From: Sphingomonadales bacterium
Lineage (GTDB): Bacteria; Pseudomonadota; Alphaproteobacteria; Sphingomonadales; Sphingomonadaceae
Assembly (NCBI GenBank): GCA_017309275.1
Contig: JAFKLT010000069.1
Location: forward strand, 1 to 47,460
Reading direction: 5' to 3'
Length of the DNA: 47,460 bases
Below the pieces are notes generated by a model, which did no database searches, was not told the DNA's origin, and saw nothing but the letters and a program-made list of their open reading frames with translations. Every line of letters begins with the position of its first letter. Position 1 is the stretch's first letter. A program made the translations under genes and the position numbers. Shown here piece after piece: positions 1 through 8,681 of the stretch.

Positions 1-1
1 C

Positions 2-1747
2 CAGACGATCGGCAGCGCCGCCGGTGCGGTCGCGACCATGATCTTCATCCTCCCCGGACTCGTCATCGTCGGCTGGTGGACCAACTTCCCCTATTGGACG
101 ACGATGTTGACCTGCGCCACGGGGGGCGTTTTGGGCGTCATGCTGTCGGTGCCGCTGCGCCGCGCGCTCGTCATCAATTCGGATCTTCCCTATCCGGAGG
201 GCGTCGCCGGCGCCGAAATCCTGCGCGTCGGCATGGCCGGCGAAGAGGGCGCGCGAGAAAACCGGCTGGGACTTTCGACGATCGTCCTCGGCGCGTTGGT
301 CGCCGCCTTCTATGGCGTGATGACCGCGCTGAAGGTCGCGGCGGGCGAGGTCGCAAAGAATTTCAAACTCGGCGCCGGTGTCAGCGGCGTCGCGGGCACC
401 ATGTCGCTCGGTTTGATCGGCGTCGGTCATCTGATCGGGCTTGCGACCGGCGTCGCGATGGCGATCGGCGCGGCACTGTCGTGGTTCGTGCTGCTCCCGT
501 GGCTCAGTGCCGGCGTTCCCGGGCCGGTCGACGATGTCGTGGGGCAGGTGTTCAAGGATGTCCGGTTCGTCGGCGCGGGCGCGATTGCGGTCGCGGCGAT
601 CTGGGCGTTGATCCGCATTGCCGGTTCGATCGCGCAGGGGCTTCGCGGCATCGCCAGCGCGGCGCGCGCGCGCAAGAGCGGACAGGCGCTCGATCTGACC
701 GAGCGTGACTTGCCAGGATCGATCGTGGTCGGCACCAGCCTGCTTCTGATGCTGCCGATCGGCGTGCTCATCTGGAACTTCGTCCAGGGCGGGCCGCTGG
801 CATCCGAAGTGACCGCGGCGCTGACGCTGGCAATCCTTTTCATCCTGGTGATCGGCATCGCGACGGCAATCGTCACAGGCTATATGGCCGGCCTCGTCGG
901 AACTTCGAACAGCCCGGTCTCGGGCATCGGCATCCTGTCGATCCTGGTCGCGTCGGTTCTGGTCGCAGCGATTTTCGGCGGCGAGGTGGCTGCCGCCGAC
1001 AGGGCCCCGCTGATCGCCTTCGCCTTGTTCGTCACTGCGTTCGTCTTCGGGATCGGGATCGTTGCCAACGACAATCTCCAGGATTTGAAGACGGGGCAAC
1101 TGGTCGGCTCGACGCCCTGGAAACAGCAGGTTGCGCTGATCCTCGGCGTGCTTGCGGGTTCGTTCATCGTCCCGCCGGTTCTCGACCTGCTCAACACCGC
1201 CTTCGGTTTCGCCGGTGCGCCGAATGCCGGCCCGAACGCGCTCGCGGCGCCGCAGGCCTCGCTGATTGCATCGATCGCGCAAGGCGTGCTCGGCGGCACG
1301 CTGCGGTGGGACCTGGTTGGCCTCGGCGCCGGGATCGGCGTCGTGGCGATCATCGCCGACGAGCTTCTGGGGCGGTCGAACAAGACGCGCTGCCCCCCGC
1401 TTGCCGTTGCGATGGGCATGTACCTGCCGATGTCGGTGACCCTGCCGACGATCATCGGCACGGTTGTCGGCCATGTGTGGAATCGCGCTGCCGACCGGAC
1501 GACGCGCCCCGAATTCGCGCGTCGGATGGGCGTATTGCTGGCAACCGGGCTGGTCGTCGGCGACAGTCTCTATGGGCTGGTATTCGCGGGCACGGTCGCG
1601 GCGGTCGGCGATGCCGATCGGTTGGCCATCGTTGGCGAAGGCTTTGGCACGGCGTCGGAATTCATCGGGCTGGGACTGCTCGCGGCGCTGGGCTGGTTCG
1701 CCTATGCGCGCACGCGCAAGAAGATGGCCGAGACATCGCCCGATTAA
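2..1747 (+). CDS. OPT-family oligopeptide/metal-chelate transporter, 5'-truncated by the window edge
   Basis: Polytopic inner-membrane protein of the oligopeptide transporter (OPT) family, which imports peptides or metal-siderophore type substrates using a cation gradient. The reading frame is open from base 2 and the residues before the first in-window ATG (base 38) continue the family pattern, so the true start lies upstream. About 581 residues are visible against roughly 650 for bacterial members. Seen directly: many hydrophobic helices, the N-terminal SVPLRRALV and LPYPEG segments, and a late FAGTVAAVGDADRL stretch, all typical of the family. It ends 107 bases before efp and nothing shows cotranscription with it. 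The substrate cannot be told from sequence. Confidence 0.9.
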   Translation, partial: QTIGSAAGAVATMIFILPGLVIVGWWTNFPYWTTMLTCATGGVLGVMLSVPLRRALVINSDLPYPEGVAGAEILRVGMAGEEGARENRLGLSTIVLGALVAAFYGVMTALKVAAGEVAKNFKLGAGVSGVAGTMSLGLIGVGHLIGLATGVAMAIGAALSWFVLLPWLSAGVPGPVDDVVGQVFKDVRFVGAGAIAVAAIWALIRIAGSIAQGLRGIASAARARKSGQALDLTERDLPGSIVVGTSLLLMLPIGVLIWNFVQGGPLASEVTAALTLAILFILVIGIATAIVTGYMAGLVGTSNSPVSGIGILSILVASVLVAAIFGGEVAAADRAPLIAFALFVTAFVFGIGIVANDNLQDLKTGQLVGSTPWKQQVALILGVLAGSFIVPPVLDLLNTAFGFAGAPNAGPNALAAPQASLIASIAQGVLGGTLRWDLVGLGAGIGVVAIIADELLGRSNKTRCPPLAVAMGMYLPMSVTLPTIIGTVVGHVWNRAADRTTRPEFARRMGVLLATGLVVGDSLYGLVFAGTVAAVGDADRLAIVGEGFGTASEFIGLGLLAALGWFAYARTRKKMAETSPD

Positions 1748-1757
1748 GCGCGCGCTT

Positions 1758-1785
1758 GCCCTTGGCCGCGCACGCGGCTAAGGGC
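1758..1785. terminator. strong GC-rich hairpin after the OPT gene
   Basis: GCCCTTGGCCGCG at 1758-1770 pairs with CGCGGCTAAGGGC at 1773-1785 (13 pairs, one G-U), with only two bases between the arms. It lies 10 bases after the OPT stop codon and 70 bases before efp. No T-run follows on either strand, so it may be a weak terminator or a 3'-end stabilising hairpin rather than a classical intrinsic terminator. Confidence 0.35.
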
Positions 1786-1854
1786 CCGCTCCTGTGACCG
1801 GCATATCAGGATATGCCGGAGGCTCTTTCCATCCTTGAACAGCGAGTGTGCGCG

Positions 1855-2418
1855 ATGAAAATCACCGGCGTTGAAATCCGTCCCGGCAATATTATCGAAT
1901 ATGAAGGTGGCATCTGGAAGGTCACCAAGATTCAGCACACGCAGCCGGGCAAGGGCGGCGCCTATATGCAGGTGGAAGCCAAGAATCTGATCGACGGACG
2001 CAAGCTGAACAACCGTTTCCGCAGCGCGGACACGGTCGAGAAGGTCCGCCTCGACACCAAGGATTTCCAGTATCTCTATGCCGAGGGCGACGACCTCGTG
2101 TTCATGGACAAGGATACGTACGAGCAGATCACCATTTCCAAGGACGTTGTCGGCGACGCGCACGAGTTTCTGCAGGACGGCATGGAAGTCGTCCTCGAGC
2201 TGTGGGAAGAGCGTCCGATCTCGGTCGAACTGCCCGAACAGATCGAAGCAACGATCGTCGAGGCCGATGCGGTGGTAAAGGGACAGACGGCGTCGTCGTC
2301 GTACAAGCCCGCCATCCTAGACAATGGTGTGCGCGTCATGGTGCCGCCGCACATCACCAGCGGCACGCGCATCGTGGTCAACGTCTATGACCGCGAATAT
2401 GTCCGCCGCGCCGACTAA
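1855..2418 (+). CDS. efp: translation elongation factor P
   Basis: EF-P, 187 residues, relieves ribosome stalling at proline runs by binding between the P and E sites. The start at 1855 gives the usual beginning [19 protein letters not shown]; an upstream in-frame ATG at 1813 would add 14 residues with no family resemblance. The loop PGKGGA places Lys33 where the modified lysine (beta-lysylation in EpmA/EpmB organisms) sits. The C-terminal OB domain ends [18 protein letters not shown], close to the family consensus. No epm gene lies nearby, so the modification state is unknown. An inositol-phosphatase family gene follows 41 bases downstream and may be cotranscribed. Confidence 0.97.
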   Translation: MKITGVEIRPGNIIEYEGGIWKVTKIQHTQPGKGGAYMQVEAKNLIDGRKLNNRFRSADTVEKVRLDTKDFQYLYAEGDDLVFMDKDTYEQITISKDVVGDAHEFLQDGMEVVLELWEERPISVELPEQIEATIVEADAVVKGQTASSSYKPAILDNGVRVMVPPHITSGTRIVVNVYDREYVRRAD

Positions 2419-2427
2419 TTGATATCG

Positions 2428-2445
2428 CCGCCCGCAATCGGGCGG
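2428..2445. terminator. intercistronic hairpin between efp and the phosphatase gene
   Basis: CCGCCCG (2428-2434) and CGGGCGG (2439-2445) form a 7-pair hairpin with a CAAT loop, 9 bases after the efp stop. GATTTTG follows, giving only a short T-run. It could attenuate transcription into the downstream gene or protect the efp mRNA end; the hairpin is visible but its role is a guess. Confidence 0.3.
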
Positions 2446-2459
2446 GTGGAGATTTTGAC

Positions 2460-3278
2460 ATGGCCATTTCCGGCATCATCACCGTCATGGAACGCGCGGC
2501 CCGCAAGGCCGGCACGAAGCTTCGCCGCGACTTCGGCGAGATCGAGCATCTGCAGGTTTCGCAAAAGGGGCCGGCCGACTTCGTCTCGAAAGCCGATCAG
2601 GCAGCCGAGCGCACGCTGTATGACGAACTGACCCACGCGCGTCCGGGCTGGGGCTTTCTGATGGAAGAGGCCGGCGAGATCGAGGGCGATCCGGGCAAGC
2701 CGCGTTTCATCATCGATCCGCTCGACGGCACGTCGAACTTTCTCCACGCGATCCCGCAGTTCGCGATCTCGATCGCGGTCCAGGAGCCAAAGCTCGGCGG
2801 CGGCTGGGGCGAGGTTACGGCGGCGCTGATCTATCAGCCCGTCACCGACGAAAGCTATTGGGCCGAACGCGGTCGCGGTGCGTGGCTGCACGACCGGCGC
2901 CTGCGCGTCGCATCGCGTCGCCACCTGAACGAATGCCTTATCGCGACTGGCATCCCTTTCATGGGGCATGGCGACATGGCGCAGTGGAGCCGTATTTTCG
3001 GTGCGGTCGCGCCTGAAGTCGCCGGTATCCGACGCTTCGGCGCGGCGAGCCTCGACCTCGCATGGGTCGCCGCCGGGCGCTTCGACGGTTTCTGGGAAAG
3101 CCACCTCAACATCTGGGACGTCGCCGCCGGCATGCTGCTGGTGCGCGAGGCGGGCGGGTTCGTCAGCGATTTCCGCGGCGGCGAGCGCGCGATCGAGCGT
3201 AGCGAGTTCATCGCGGGCAGTGCCGCGGTTCACTCCAAGCTGCAGAAACTGGTCGCGGGCGCGCTGCGCAACGCCTGA
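2460..3278 (+). CDS. suhB: inositol monophosphatase family protein (SuhB-like)
   Basis: Mg-dependent, Li-sensitive phosphatase superfamily member, 272 residues, the usual length. It hydrolyses inositol-1-phosphate or related sugar phosphates, and in gamma-proteobacteria SuhB also acts in rRNA transcription complexes. Seen: metal-binding Glu in MEEAG (Glu70), the signature DPLDGTSNF (Asp86, Asp89), and the second motif WDVAAGMLLVREAGG near the C-terminus. It lies 41 bases after efp on the same strand and converges on the first YbjN gene with a 9-base gap. The symbol is by family resemblance; a CysQ-like or histidinol-phosphatase role cannot be excluded, although the DPLDGTSNF form and length fit SuhB best. 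Confidence 0.85.
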   Translation: MAISGIITVMERAARKAGTKLRRDFGEIEHLQVSQKGPADFVSKADQAAERTLYDELTHARPGWGFLMEEAGEIEGDPGKPRFIIDPLDGTSNFLHAIPQFAISIAVQEPKLGGGWGEVTAALIYQPVTDESYWAERGRGAWLHDRRLRVASRRHLNECLIATGIPFMGHGDMAQWSRIFGAVAPEVAGIRRFGAASLDLAWVAAGRFDGFWESHLNIWDVAAGMLLVREAGGFVSDFRGGERAIERSEFIAGSAAVHSKLQKLVAGALRNA

Positions 3279-3287
3279 CGCGCGCCG

Positions 3288-3824
3288 CTATTTCTTCTTG
3301 GCATCTTCGCCATCGTCAAAGACGAAGGCGTCGAAGTTCGCCATGATGCTGGTCCAGATGTCGAGATTTTCGACGAACTGGGCCCGAGGCATACCGCCGG
3401 CGTCGAGAAAAATGTCCATCTCGACGACCGGGTCCTTTTGCGAATCCACATAGGCTCGCCCATAGCGATTCTTCGCATTCCAATCGTTCGTACGCTCGAT
3501 GGGGAAGGGCTTGCCGGTGGTAAAGCCGGTATAGAATTCGATCGAGTCGCAGGCGCCAATCTTTACCCCGCCATTGCATCCGAGCAGATAGATGGTGAAG
3601 TTTCGGCCGCTGCTGGCTGACTTGATGAACTGCGCGCCATCCTCGTCGGTTTCGACCTTGGCGCGATATCCTTCATCGGCGAGCAGTTTGGCGATCTGTT
3701 CGGGGTTCGCCTTGATCCGCGCGTCGGCGTTCGCCGACGAAGGCACGGCCGCTTTGGTCACCTCTTCCTGCGCGGGTGTGGGCGCTGCCGCTGCCAGCAT
3801 CGCCGTAAGCAATATCGTCTTCAC
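3288..3824 (-). CDS. secreted YbjN-domain protein, copy 1
   Basis: 178 residues with a short N-terminal signal peptide (MKTILLTAMLAAAAPTPAQ). The rest matches the YbjN sensory-transduction-regulator fold, a family related to type III chaperone-like domains whose exact role is unsettled. Conserved marks seen are NDWNAKNRYGRAY followed by DPVVEMDI. It shares this core with the next gene, so the two are diverged tandem duplicates separated by 45 bases on the same strand. Residues 20-40 are Ala/Ser rich and look like a linker after the signal peptide. The C-terminus is acidic then basic (DDGEDAKKK). Export makes a periplasmic role likely. Confidence 0.8.
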   Translation of the reverse strand: MKTILLTAMLAAAAPTPAQEEVTKAAVPSSANADARIKANPEQIAKLLADEGYRAKVETDEDGAQFIKSASSGRNFTIYLLGCNGGVKIGACDSIEFYTGFTTGKPFPIERTNDWNAKNRYGRAYVDSQKDPVVEMDIFLDAGGMPRAQFVENLDIWTSIMANFDAFVFDDGEDAKKK

Positions 3825-3869
3825 ATCGCCCTCTTGTTCACGATTGGCCGGCGCCGGGGCCGTCCAACC

Positions 3870-4355
3870 CTATTTCTTGAAGATAAACTCGCGGAACGAA
3901 TCCATCAGCGATGCCCAGGTGTTGAAGGTTTCGCCGACATTTTCCCGCGGAATGCCCGCGAAGTCGACGTCGACATCCATCTCCAGGACCGGATCGCCCT
4001 CGTCGTCGCGATAGGCGCGTGCGAAGCGCTTGGTCCGGTTCCATTCGTTGAGCCGTTCGTATGACAGGCCCTTGGCGTCGGTGAAGCCCATGTAATATTG
4101 CAGCGTCTTGCAGTCCTTGTGCGCGTCATTGCAGTTCATGAACAGCACCAGGAATTTCAGCCCGCTACGGCTGCTCTCGATATAGGGATCGGAGTCCGCC
4201 TTGGTGATCAGCGTGGCGGGCCACCCTTGCGACTCGATGATTGCCTTGATCGTCGCCGGATTCTTCGCATTGACCAGCTCGGCATGCGCGGGTGCCGCCG
4301 ACAGCAGGGTTGCGGCACCCAAGGCCAGTGCCGCTCGAAGACCAATCGCTTTCAT
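3870..4355 (-). CDS. secreted YbjN-domain protein, copy 2
   Basis: 161 residues from the ATG at 4355, which gives a clean signal peptide (MKAIGLRAALALGAA... ending PAHA). A longer reading from 4424 adds an N-terminus without signal-peptide character and is rejected. The YbjN core is visible as NEWNRTKRFARAYRDDEGD and PVLEMDVDVDFAGIP, parallel to copy 1. This copy is upstream in the minus-strand pair and its start faces the nuoA start across about 218 bases. The residues around the Trp-Asn core are well kept, but the remaining identity with copy 1 is modest, so the duplication is old. Confidence 0.8.
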   Translation of the reverse strand: MKAIGLRAALALGAATLLSAAPAHAELVNAKNPATIKAIIESQGWPATLITKADSDPYIESSRSGLKFLVLFMNCNDAHKDCKTLQYYMGFTDAKGLSYERLNEWNRTKRFARAYRDDEGDPVLEMDVDVDFAGIPRENVGETFNTWASLMDSFREFIFKK

Positions 4356-4573
4356 ACAGGAACCCCCGTCAAGAAACGGGCAGGCAAGTGCCCGAAAAAC
4401 CGACCCCCGTGGACGGCGTAACACAGCGATAGGCGCTGTCGCCAGCGTCCATTATGCTTTTGGTCACAACAGCAACGAATTTCCTGCCCGCGGTGCTTGC
4501 GGGGCGCGGCTTGCTGGCCTAAAGCGCCCGCAACAACGGGTGGTAAACGCCTTAAAACAGACTGCGAGCTCCC
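4356..4573. promoter_or_regulatory. divergent intergenic region expected to hold the nuo operon promoter
   Basis: This 218-base gap is the only sizeable non-coding space upstream of nuoA and separates it from the minus-strand YbjN pair, so the promoter for the complex I unit should lie here. No convincing -35/-10 pair or operator could be picked by eye. The sequence contains the small inverted motif GGCGCTGTCGCCAGCG near 4434-4449. The location is inference from gene layout, not from a recognised motif. Confidence 0.35.
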
Positions 4574-4948
4574 ATGGTCGATCTGACGCAATATCTGCCG
4601 ATACTGATCTTTCTGGTCATCGCCGTTGGCTTGTCCACGGCGTTCGTGTTCCTGCCGATGGGCGTTGCCCGCCTGACCGGTGCACACCAGCCCGATCCGG
4701 CGAAGCTGACCGAATATGAATGCGGTTTCCCCGCGTTCGAAGACGCGCGCAGTCAGTTCGACGTGCGCTTCTATCTCGTGGCCATCCTCTTCATCATCTT
4801 CGACCTCGAAGCCGCCTTTCTCTTTCCTTGGGCCGTCAGCCTGAAGGAAATCGGCTGGGCAGGCTGGGCGACGATGATGATTTTCCTCGCCGAACTTTCG
4901 ATCGGCCTTGTTTATGCGTGGAAGAAAGGTGCGTTGGATTGGGAATGA
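4574..4948 (+). CDS. nuoA: NADH-quinone oxidoreductase subunit A
   Basis: Complex I membrane subunit, 124 residues, three transmembrane helices. It helps form the junction between the hydrophilic and membrane arms and contributes to the quinone cavity. Seen: [20 protein letters not shown], the conserved loop around the reactive Cys, and [20 protein letters not shown]-type helix 2 with conserved acidic residues. It is the first gene of the nuo unit; its stop overlaps the nuoB start as ATGA. Confidence 0.97.
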   Translation: MVDLTQYLPILIFLVIAVGLSTAFVFLPMGVARLTGAHQPDPAKLTEYECGFPAFEDARSQFDVRFYLVAILFIIFDLEAAFLFPWAVSLKEIGWAGWATMMIFLAELSIGLVYAWKKGALDWE

Positions 4949-5499
4949 GCACTTCGACCATCCTGACCCCCGGCCAGATGCCGGTCGCCCCGGGAACGAA
5001 TCCCGATCAGGCCTTTTTCGACGACCTCAATTCCGAGGTTGGCGACAAGGGCTTCCTGGTCACTTCGACCGAGGACCTGTTCAATTGGGCCCGCACCGGC
5101 TCGCTGTGGTGGATGACCTTCGGCCTCGCGTGCTGCGCGGTCGAGATGATCCACGTCAACATGCCGCGTTATGACATGGAGCGCTTCGGCGCCGCGCCGC
5201 GCGCATCGCCGCGCCAGTCGGACGTGATGATCGTCGCGGGCACGCTGTGTAACAAGATGGCTCCGGCGCTTCGCCGCGTGTACGACCAGATGTCGAACCC
5301 GAAATATGTCATCTCGATGGGCAGCTGCGCCAATGGCGGCGGCTATTACCACTACAGCTATTCGGTCGTGCGCGGTTGCGACCGTATCGTGCCGGTCGAC
5401 ATCTATGTTCCCGGCTGCCCGCCGACTGCCGAAGCGCTGCTTTACGGCGTGATGCAGTTGCAGCGGAAGATCCGCCGGACCGGGACGATCGAACGCTGA
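4945..5499 (+). CDS. nuoB: NADH-quinone oxidoreductase subunit B
   Basis: Carries the terminal 4Fe-4S cluster N2, which reduces quinone. 184 residues from the ATG at 4945, whose ATGA overlaps the nuoA stop; a longer frame from 4720 would run antiparallel in sense to nuoA coding and is rejected. Cluster ligands visible are the adjacent Cys63-Cys64 (LACCAVEM), Cys128 (MGSCANGG) and Cys158 (VPGCPPTA). The N-terminal 30 residues are a variable extension common in alphaproteobacteria. It overlaps nuoC by one base (TGATG). Confidence 0.97.
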   Translation: MSTSTILTPGQMPVAPGTNPDQAFFDDLNSEVGDKGFLVTSTEDLFNWARTGSLWWMTFGLACCAVEMIHVNMPRYDMERFGAAPRASPRQSDVMIVAGTLCNKMAPALRRVYDQMSNPKYVISMGSCANGGGYYHYSYSVVRGCDRIVPVDIYVPGCPPTAEALLYGVMQLQRKIRRTGTIER

Positions 5500-6413
5500 T
5501 GGCCAGTCCCGCTCCCCTGATCGCGCCCCGTGAGGGCATCGCTGCCGCGCTTGCAAAGCTGCTCGGCGACGACCTGATCGAGCATGTCTTCCTTGTCGGT
5601 GAGGACAGCATCACCGTGCGCCGCGAAGCAGTGGCCGGCGTGATGATCGCGCTGCGCGACAACCTCGACTATCAGCAGCTCATGGAAATCGCCGGGGTCG
5701 ACTATCCCGAGCGGGCCGAGCGCTTCGAAGTCGTCTATCATCTGCTCAGCGTCACGAAGAATCATCGCCTGCGCGTTCGCGTTTGCACCGACGAGGCAAC
5801 GCCGGTGCCCAGCATCGTGCCCGTCTGGCCGGTTGCCGGCTGGTTGGAGCGTGAAGTCTTCGACATGTACGGCGTGCTGTTCGCGGGCAATCCCGACCTT
5901 CGCCGCATCCTGACCGACTATGGTTTCCAGGGGCATCCGCAGCGCAAGGACTTCCCGCTGACCGGCTATACCGAGCTGCGCTATTCCGAAGAGGACAAGC
6001 GCGTCGTGTACGAGCCGGTGAAGCTGGCGCAGGATTTCCGCAACTTCGATTTCCTTTCGCCTTGGGAAGGCGCCGATTATGTGCTGCCGGGCGACGAAAA
6101 GGCCGGCGGGACCGGTGAAGCTCCGGGTAAGGGCGCGCCGACGCCGATGACGGCGGCCGAGGTCAAGAAGGCCGACGACAAGGCGAAGGCTTCGCCGCCG
6201 CCGACTCCGAAGACCACCGAAAAGCCCGAACAGACGGGTGCGGGCGCCAAGACGAATTTGAAAGCCGCAAAGACGAGCCGCGACGGCGCAAAGGCGACCG
6301 CCGCGGCAAAGGCCAAGACGCCGGCTACCAAGAAAGCGGAAAAGGCTCCGCCCAAGCCCAAGGCGCCCGCGAAACCGCGGGCCACGCGCAAGCCCAAAGG
6401 AGGTGACGCATGA
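5499..6413 (+). CDS. nuoC: NADH-quinone oxidoreductase subunit C with a long Lys/Ala/Pro-rich C-terminal tail
   Basis: Peripheral-arm subunit (30 kDa homologue) that packs against NuoD. The family core spans about residues 1-200: [21 protein letters not shown] and [18 protein letters not shown]-type segments carry the signature. The protein is 304 residues, but the core accounts for only about 200. The remaining ~105 residues are low-complexity Ala, Pro and about 22 Lys, resembling histone H1-like tails; no such segment is needed for the fold. The start at 5499 is set by the one-base overlap with nuoB. The gene ends with a strong ribosome-binding site for nuoD embedded in its last codons. Confidence 0.95.
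   Translation: MASPAPLIAPREGIAAALAKLLGDDLIEHVFLVGEDSITVRREAVAGVMIALRDNLDYQQLMEIAGVDYPERAERFEVVYHLLSVTKNHRLRVRVCTDEATPVPSIVPVWPVAGWLEREVFDMYGVLFAGNPDLRRILTDYGFQGHPQRKDFPLTGYTELRYSEEDKRVVYEPVKLAQDFRNFDFLSPWEGADYVLPGDEKAGGTGEAPGKGAPTPMTAAEVKKADDKAKASPPPTPKTTEKPEQTGAGAKTNLKAAKTSRDGAKATAAAKAKTPATKKAEKAPPKPKAPAKPRATRKPKGGDA
6396..6406 (+). promoter_or_regulatory. near-perfect Shine-Dalgarno for nuoD inside the nuoC end
   Basis: AAAGGAGGTGA matches almost the whole anti-Shine-Dalgarno complement and ends 3 bases before the nuoD ATG at 6410, with the GGAGG core 6 bases away. It encodes the final Lys-Gly-Gly-Asp residues of NuoC, so the tail's last codons appear constrained by translation initiation of nuoD. 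Confidence 0.75.
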
Positions 6414-7681
6414 CCGACGCTCCCCAGGGCTATTCGGGTGCGGTAAAGCACCACGGCAGCGACATGTTCGAGGGCTATCCGGTCGACACCGCGAATACCG
6501 CGGGCGATCAGGCTGTCACCAACTACACGATCAACTTCGGCCCGCAGCACCCCGCGGCGCACGGCGTTCTGCGCATGGTGATGGAGCTTGACGGCGAAAT
6601 CATCGAGCGTGTCGATCCGCACGTCGGCCTGCTGCATCGCGGCACCGAAAAGCTGATCGAGTATAAGACCTATCTGCAGGCGCTGCCCTATTTCGACCGG
6701 CTGGACTACTGCTCGCCGACCGCCATGGAGCACAGCTATGTCCTCGCGATCGAGAAGCTGCTCGACCTCGAGGTGCCGGCGCGCGCGCAATATCTTCGGA
6801 CGATGTTCGCCGAGCTGACGCGCATCTGCAATCACATGCTCAACATCGGGTCGCACGTCATGGACGTCGGCGCGATGACGCCGAACCTCTGGATATTCGA
6901 GCTTCGCGAGGATTGCCTGAACTTCTTTGAGCGCGCGTCGGGCGCGCGGATGCACTCGGCCTATTTCCGTCCGGGCGGCGTCCATCAGGATGTTCCCGAA
7001 AAGCTGCTCTACGACATCGGCCAGTGGTGCGAGACGCGCCTGCCGAAGCTGTTCGGCGACGCGATGAGCCTGGTGATCGACAACCGCATCTTCAAACAGC
7101 GCAACGTCGACATCGCGACGGTGAGCAAGGAAGACGCGCTGGCGTGGGGCTTCTCGGGTCCGATGATCCGCGGCAGCGGTATTCCGTGGGATATCCGCAA
7201 GTCGCAGCCCTATGACGCCTATGCGCAGATGGAATTCGACATTCCCGTCGGCACGCGCGGCGACTGCTACGACCGTTTCATGGTCCGCGTGCAGGAAGTC
7301 TATCAGTCGCAGCGCATCATCCTGCAGTGCATCAACGCGATGCCGACGGGGCCGATCGCAAGCCTCGACCGCAAAGTCGTCCCGCCCAAGCGCGGCGAGA
7401 TGAAGCAGTCGATGGAATCGCTGATCCATCACTTCAAGCTCTATACCGAAGGCTTCCACGTCCCCGCGGGCGAGGTTTATGTCGCGACCGAAAGCCCGAA
7501 GGGCGAGTTCGGCGTCTATCTGGTCAGCGACGGCACCAACAAGCCGTACCGCTGCAAGATCCGCCCGACCGCGTTCAGCCACCTGCAGGCGATGGACATG
7601 ATGTCGAAGGGGCACATGCTTGCGGATACGACCGCGATCATCGGCGCGATCGACGTCGTGTTCGGGGAGTGCGACCGGTGA
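6410..7681 (+). CDS. nuoD: NADH-quinone oxidoreductase subunit D
   Basis: 49-kDa homologue, 423 residues, forms the quinone-binding site beside cluster N2. Seen: [13 protein letters not shown] with the conserved His pair, [14 protein letters not shown], and the C-terminal DVVFGECDR ending typical of the family. The first ~35 residues before the core are an extension often found in alphaproteobacteria. The start overlaps the nuoC stop (ATGA) and has a strong ribosome-binding site. The next gene is not nuoE but an inserted NTF2-like gene whose GTGA start overlaps the nuoD stop. Confidence 0.97.
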   Translation: MTDAPQGYSGAVKHHGSDMFEGYPVDTANTAGDQAVTNYTINFGPQHPAAHGVLRMVMELDGEIIERVDPHVGLLHRGTEKLIEYKTYLQALPYFDRLDYCSPTAMEHSYVLAIEKLLDLEVPARAQYLRTMFAELTRICNHMLNIGSHVMDVGAMTPNLWIFELREDCLNFFERASGARMHSAYFRPGGVHQDVPEKLLYDIGQWCETRLPKLFGDAMSLVIDNRIFKQRNVDIATVSKEDALAWGFSGPMIRGSGIPWDIRKSQPYDAYAQMEFDIPVGTRGDCYDRFMVRVQEVYQSQRIILQCINAMPTGPIASLDRKVVPPKRGEMKQSMESLIHHFKLYTEGFHVPAGEVYVATESPKGEFGVYLVSDGTNKPYRCKIRPTAFSHLQAMDMMSKGHMLADTTAIIGAIDVVFGECDR

Positions 7682-8010
7682 GCAGGCTGGCAATCGCTGA
7701 GACGATGATCGCGCACTATAACGCGCAGGACGCCGACGCCTATGTAGCGTTGATGACCGACGATGCGGCCGAAGCCGGCTATCGCGGTGCGGTCGTTCGC
7801 GACGGCAAGGAAGGCGTCCGCGAGGGCCTGAAGGCAATGTTCGCCGAATTCCCGCAGAATCGCGCCGAAATCCTCTCGGGCTACACGCTCGGCGATTTCG
7901 TCGTGCTGCACGAAAAGGTCGCCCGTTCGCCGGAGGTCGACCCGTTCGAGGTCATGTCCATCTATAGTTTTGAAGGCGACAAGGTGTCGCGTGTGGAGTT
8001 TGTCCGCTAA
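7678..8010 (+). CDS. NTF2/SnoaL-like small protein inserted between nuoD and nuoE
   Basis: 110 residues from a GTG at 7678 whose GTGA overlaps the nuoD stop; an ATG at 7705 is an alternative start. The pattern fits the NTF2-like/SnoaL cone fold: an N-terminal helix ([20 protein letters not shown]), a [10 protein letters not shown] strand, then [36 protein letters not shown] as closing strands. Family members bind or isomerise small molecules, but many are non-catalytic, and no known complex I role exists. The gene ends in a TAATG one-base overlap with nuoE, so it is firmly built into the operon. No signal peptide is seen, so it should be cytoplasmic. Confidence 0.8.
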   Translation: MSRLAIAETMIAHYNAQDADAYVALMTDDAAEAGYRGAVVRDGKEGVREGLKAMFAEFPQNRAEILSGYTLGDFVVLHEKVARSPEVDPFEVMSIYSFEGDKVSRVEFVR

Positions 8011-8678
8011 TGGCCGACGCACCCCAAATCCCCGATGAAGCCGAAGTCCGCGCGCGCTGGGGCGCTTTTGCGTGGACGAAGGAAAATGCCGAGAAGGCGA
8101 AGGCCGTCATCGCGCGCTATCCTGCGGGGCGCCAGCGCTCGGCGGTGATGCCGCTGCTCGATCTCGCGCAGCGCCAGGTCGGTGCCGAAACGAGCACGCA
8201 GGGCTGGCTGCCCGTTCCGGTGATCGAATATGTCGCGGCGCAGCTCGATATGCCGTTCATCCGCGCCTATGAGGTCGCGACCTTCTATACCATGTACAAC
8301 ATGGTTCCGGTGGGCCGCTATCACGTCCAGGTGTGCGGCACGACGCCGTGTCTGCTGCGCGGGTCCGACGATGTCATGGCCGCGTGCAAGAACCGCGGGA
8401 TGACCAAGGGCAAGACCACGCCCGACGGCCTGTTCACGCTGACCGAAGTCGAATGCATGGGTACTTGCACCAATGCGCCGATGGTCCAGATCAACGACGA
8501 TAACTACGAAGACCTGGATTACGACAGCACGGTCCGCCTGCTCGACGATCTTGCCGCGGGCAAGCAGCCGAAGGCGGGAACCCAGAACCCGAAGCGTCAC
8601 ACGAGCGAGCCCGAAGGCGGCCCGACGACGCTGAAGGAGATGGTCAAGGCCAACCACGACTATCGGAAGGAGTGGTAA
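8010..8678 (+). CDS. nuoE: NADH-quinone oxidoreductase subunit E
   Basis: 24-kDa homologue, 222 residues, thioredoxin-like fold holding 2Fe-2S cluster N1a next to the FMN site of NuoF. The four ligands are visible as Cys109 and Cys114 (VCGTTPCLLRG) and Cys149 and Cys153 (VECMGTCTN). The last ~45 residues form a polar tail ending in KANHDYRKEW, common in alphaproteobacterial NuoE. A 3-base gap precedes nuoF. Confidence 0.96.
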   Translation: MADAPQIPDEAEVRARWGAFAWTKENAEKAKAVIARYPAGRQRSAVMPLLDLAQRQVGAETSTQGWLPVPVIEYVAAQLDMPFIRAYEVATFYTMYNMVPVGRYHVQVCGTTPCLLRGSDDVMAACKNRGMTKGKTTPDGLFTLTEVECMGTCTNAPMVQINDDNYEDLDYDSTVRLLDDLAAGKQPKAGTQNPKRHTSEPEGGPTTLKEMVKANHDYRKEW

Positions 8679-8681
8679 GCC

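Noticed and set aside
1813-1854. Longer EF-P start at 1813
   Set aside because: The extra residues have no family resemblance, and the usual EF-P opening starts at 1855.
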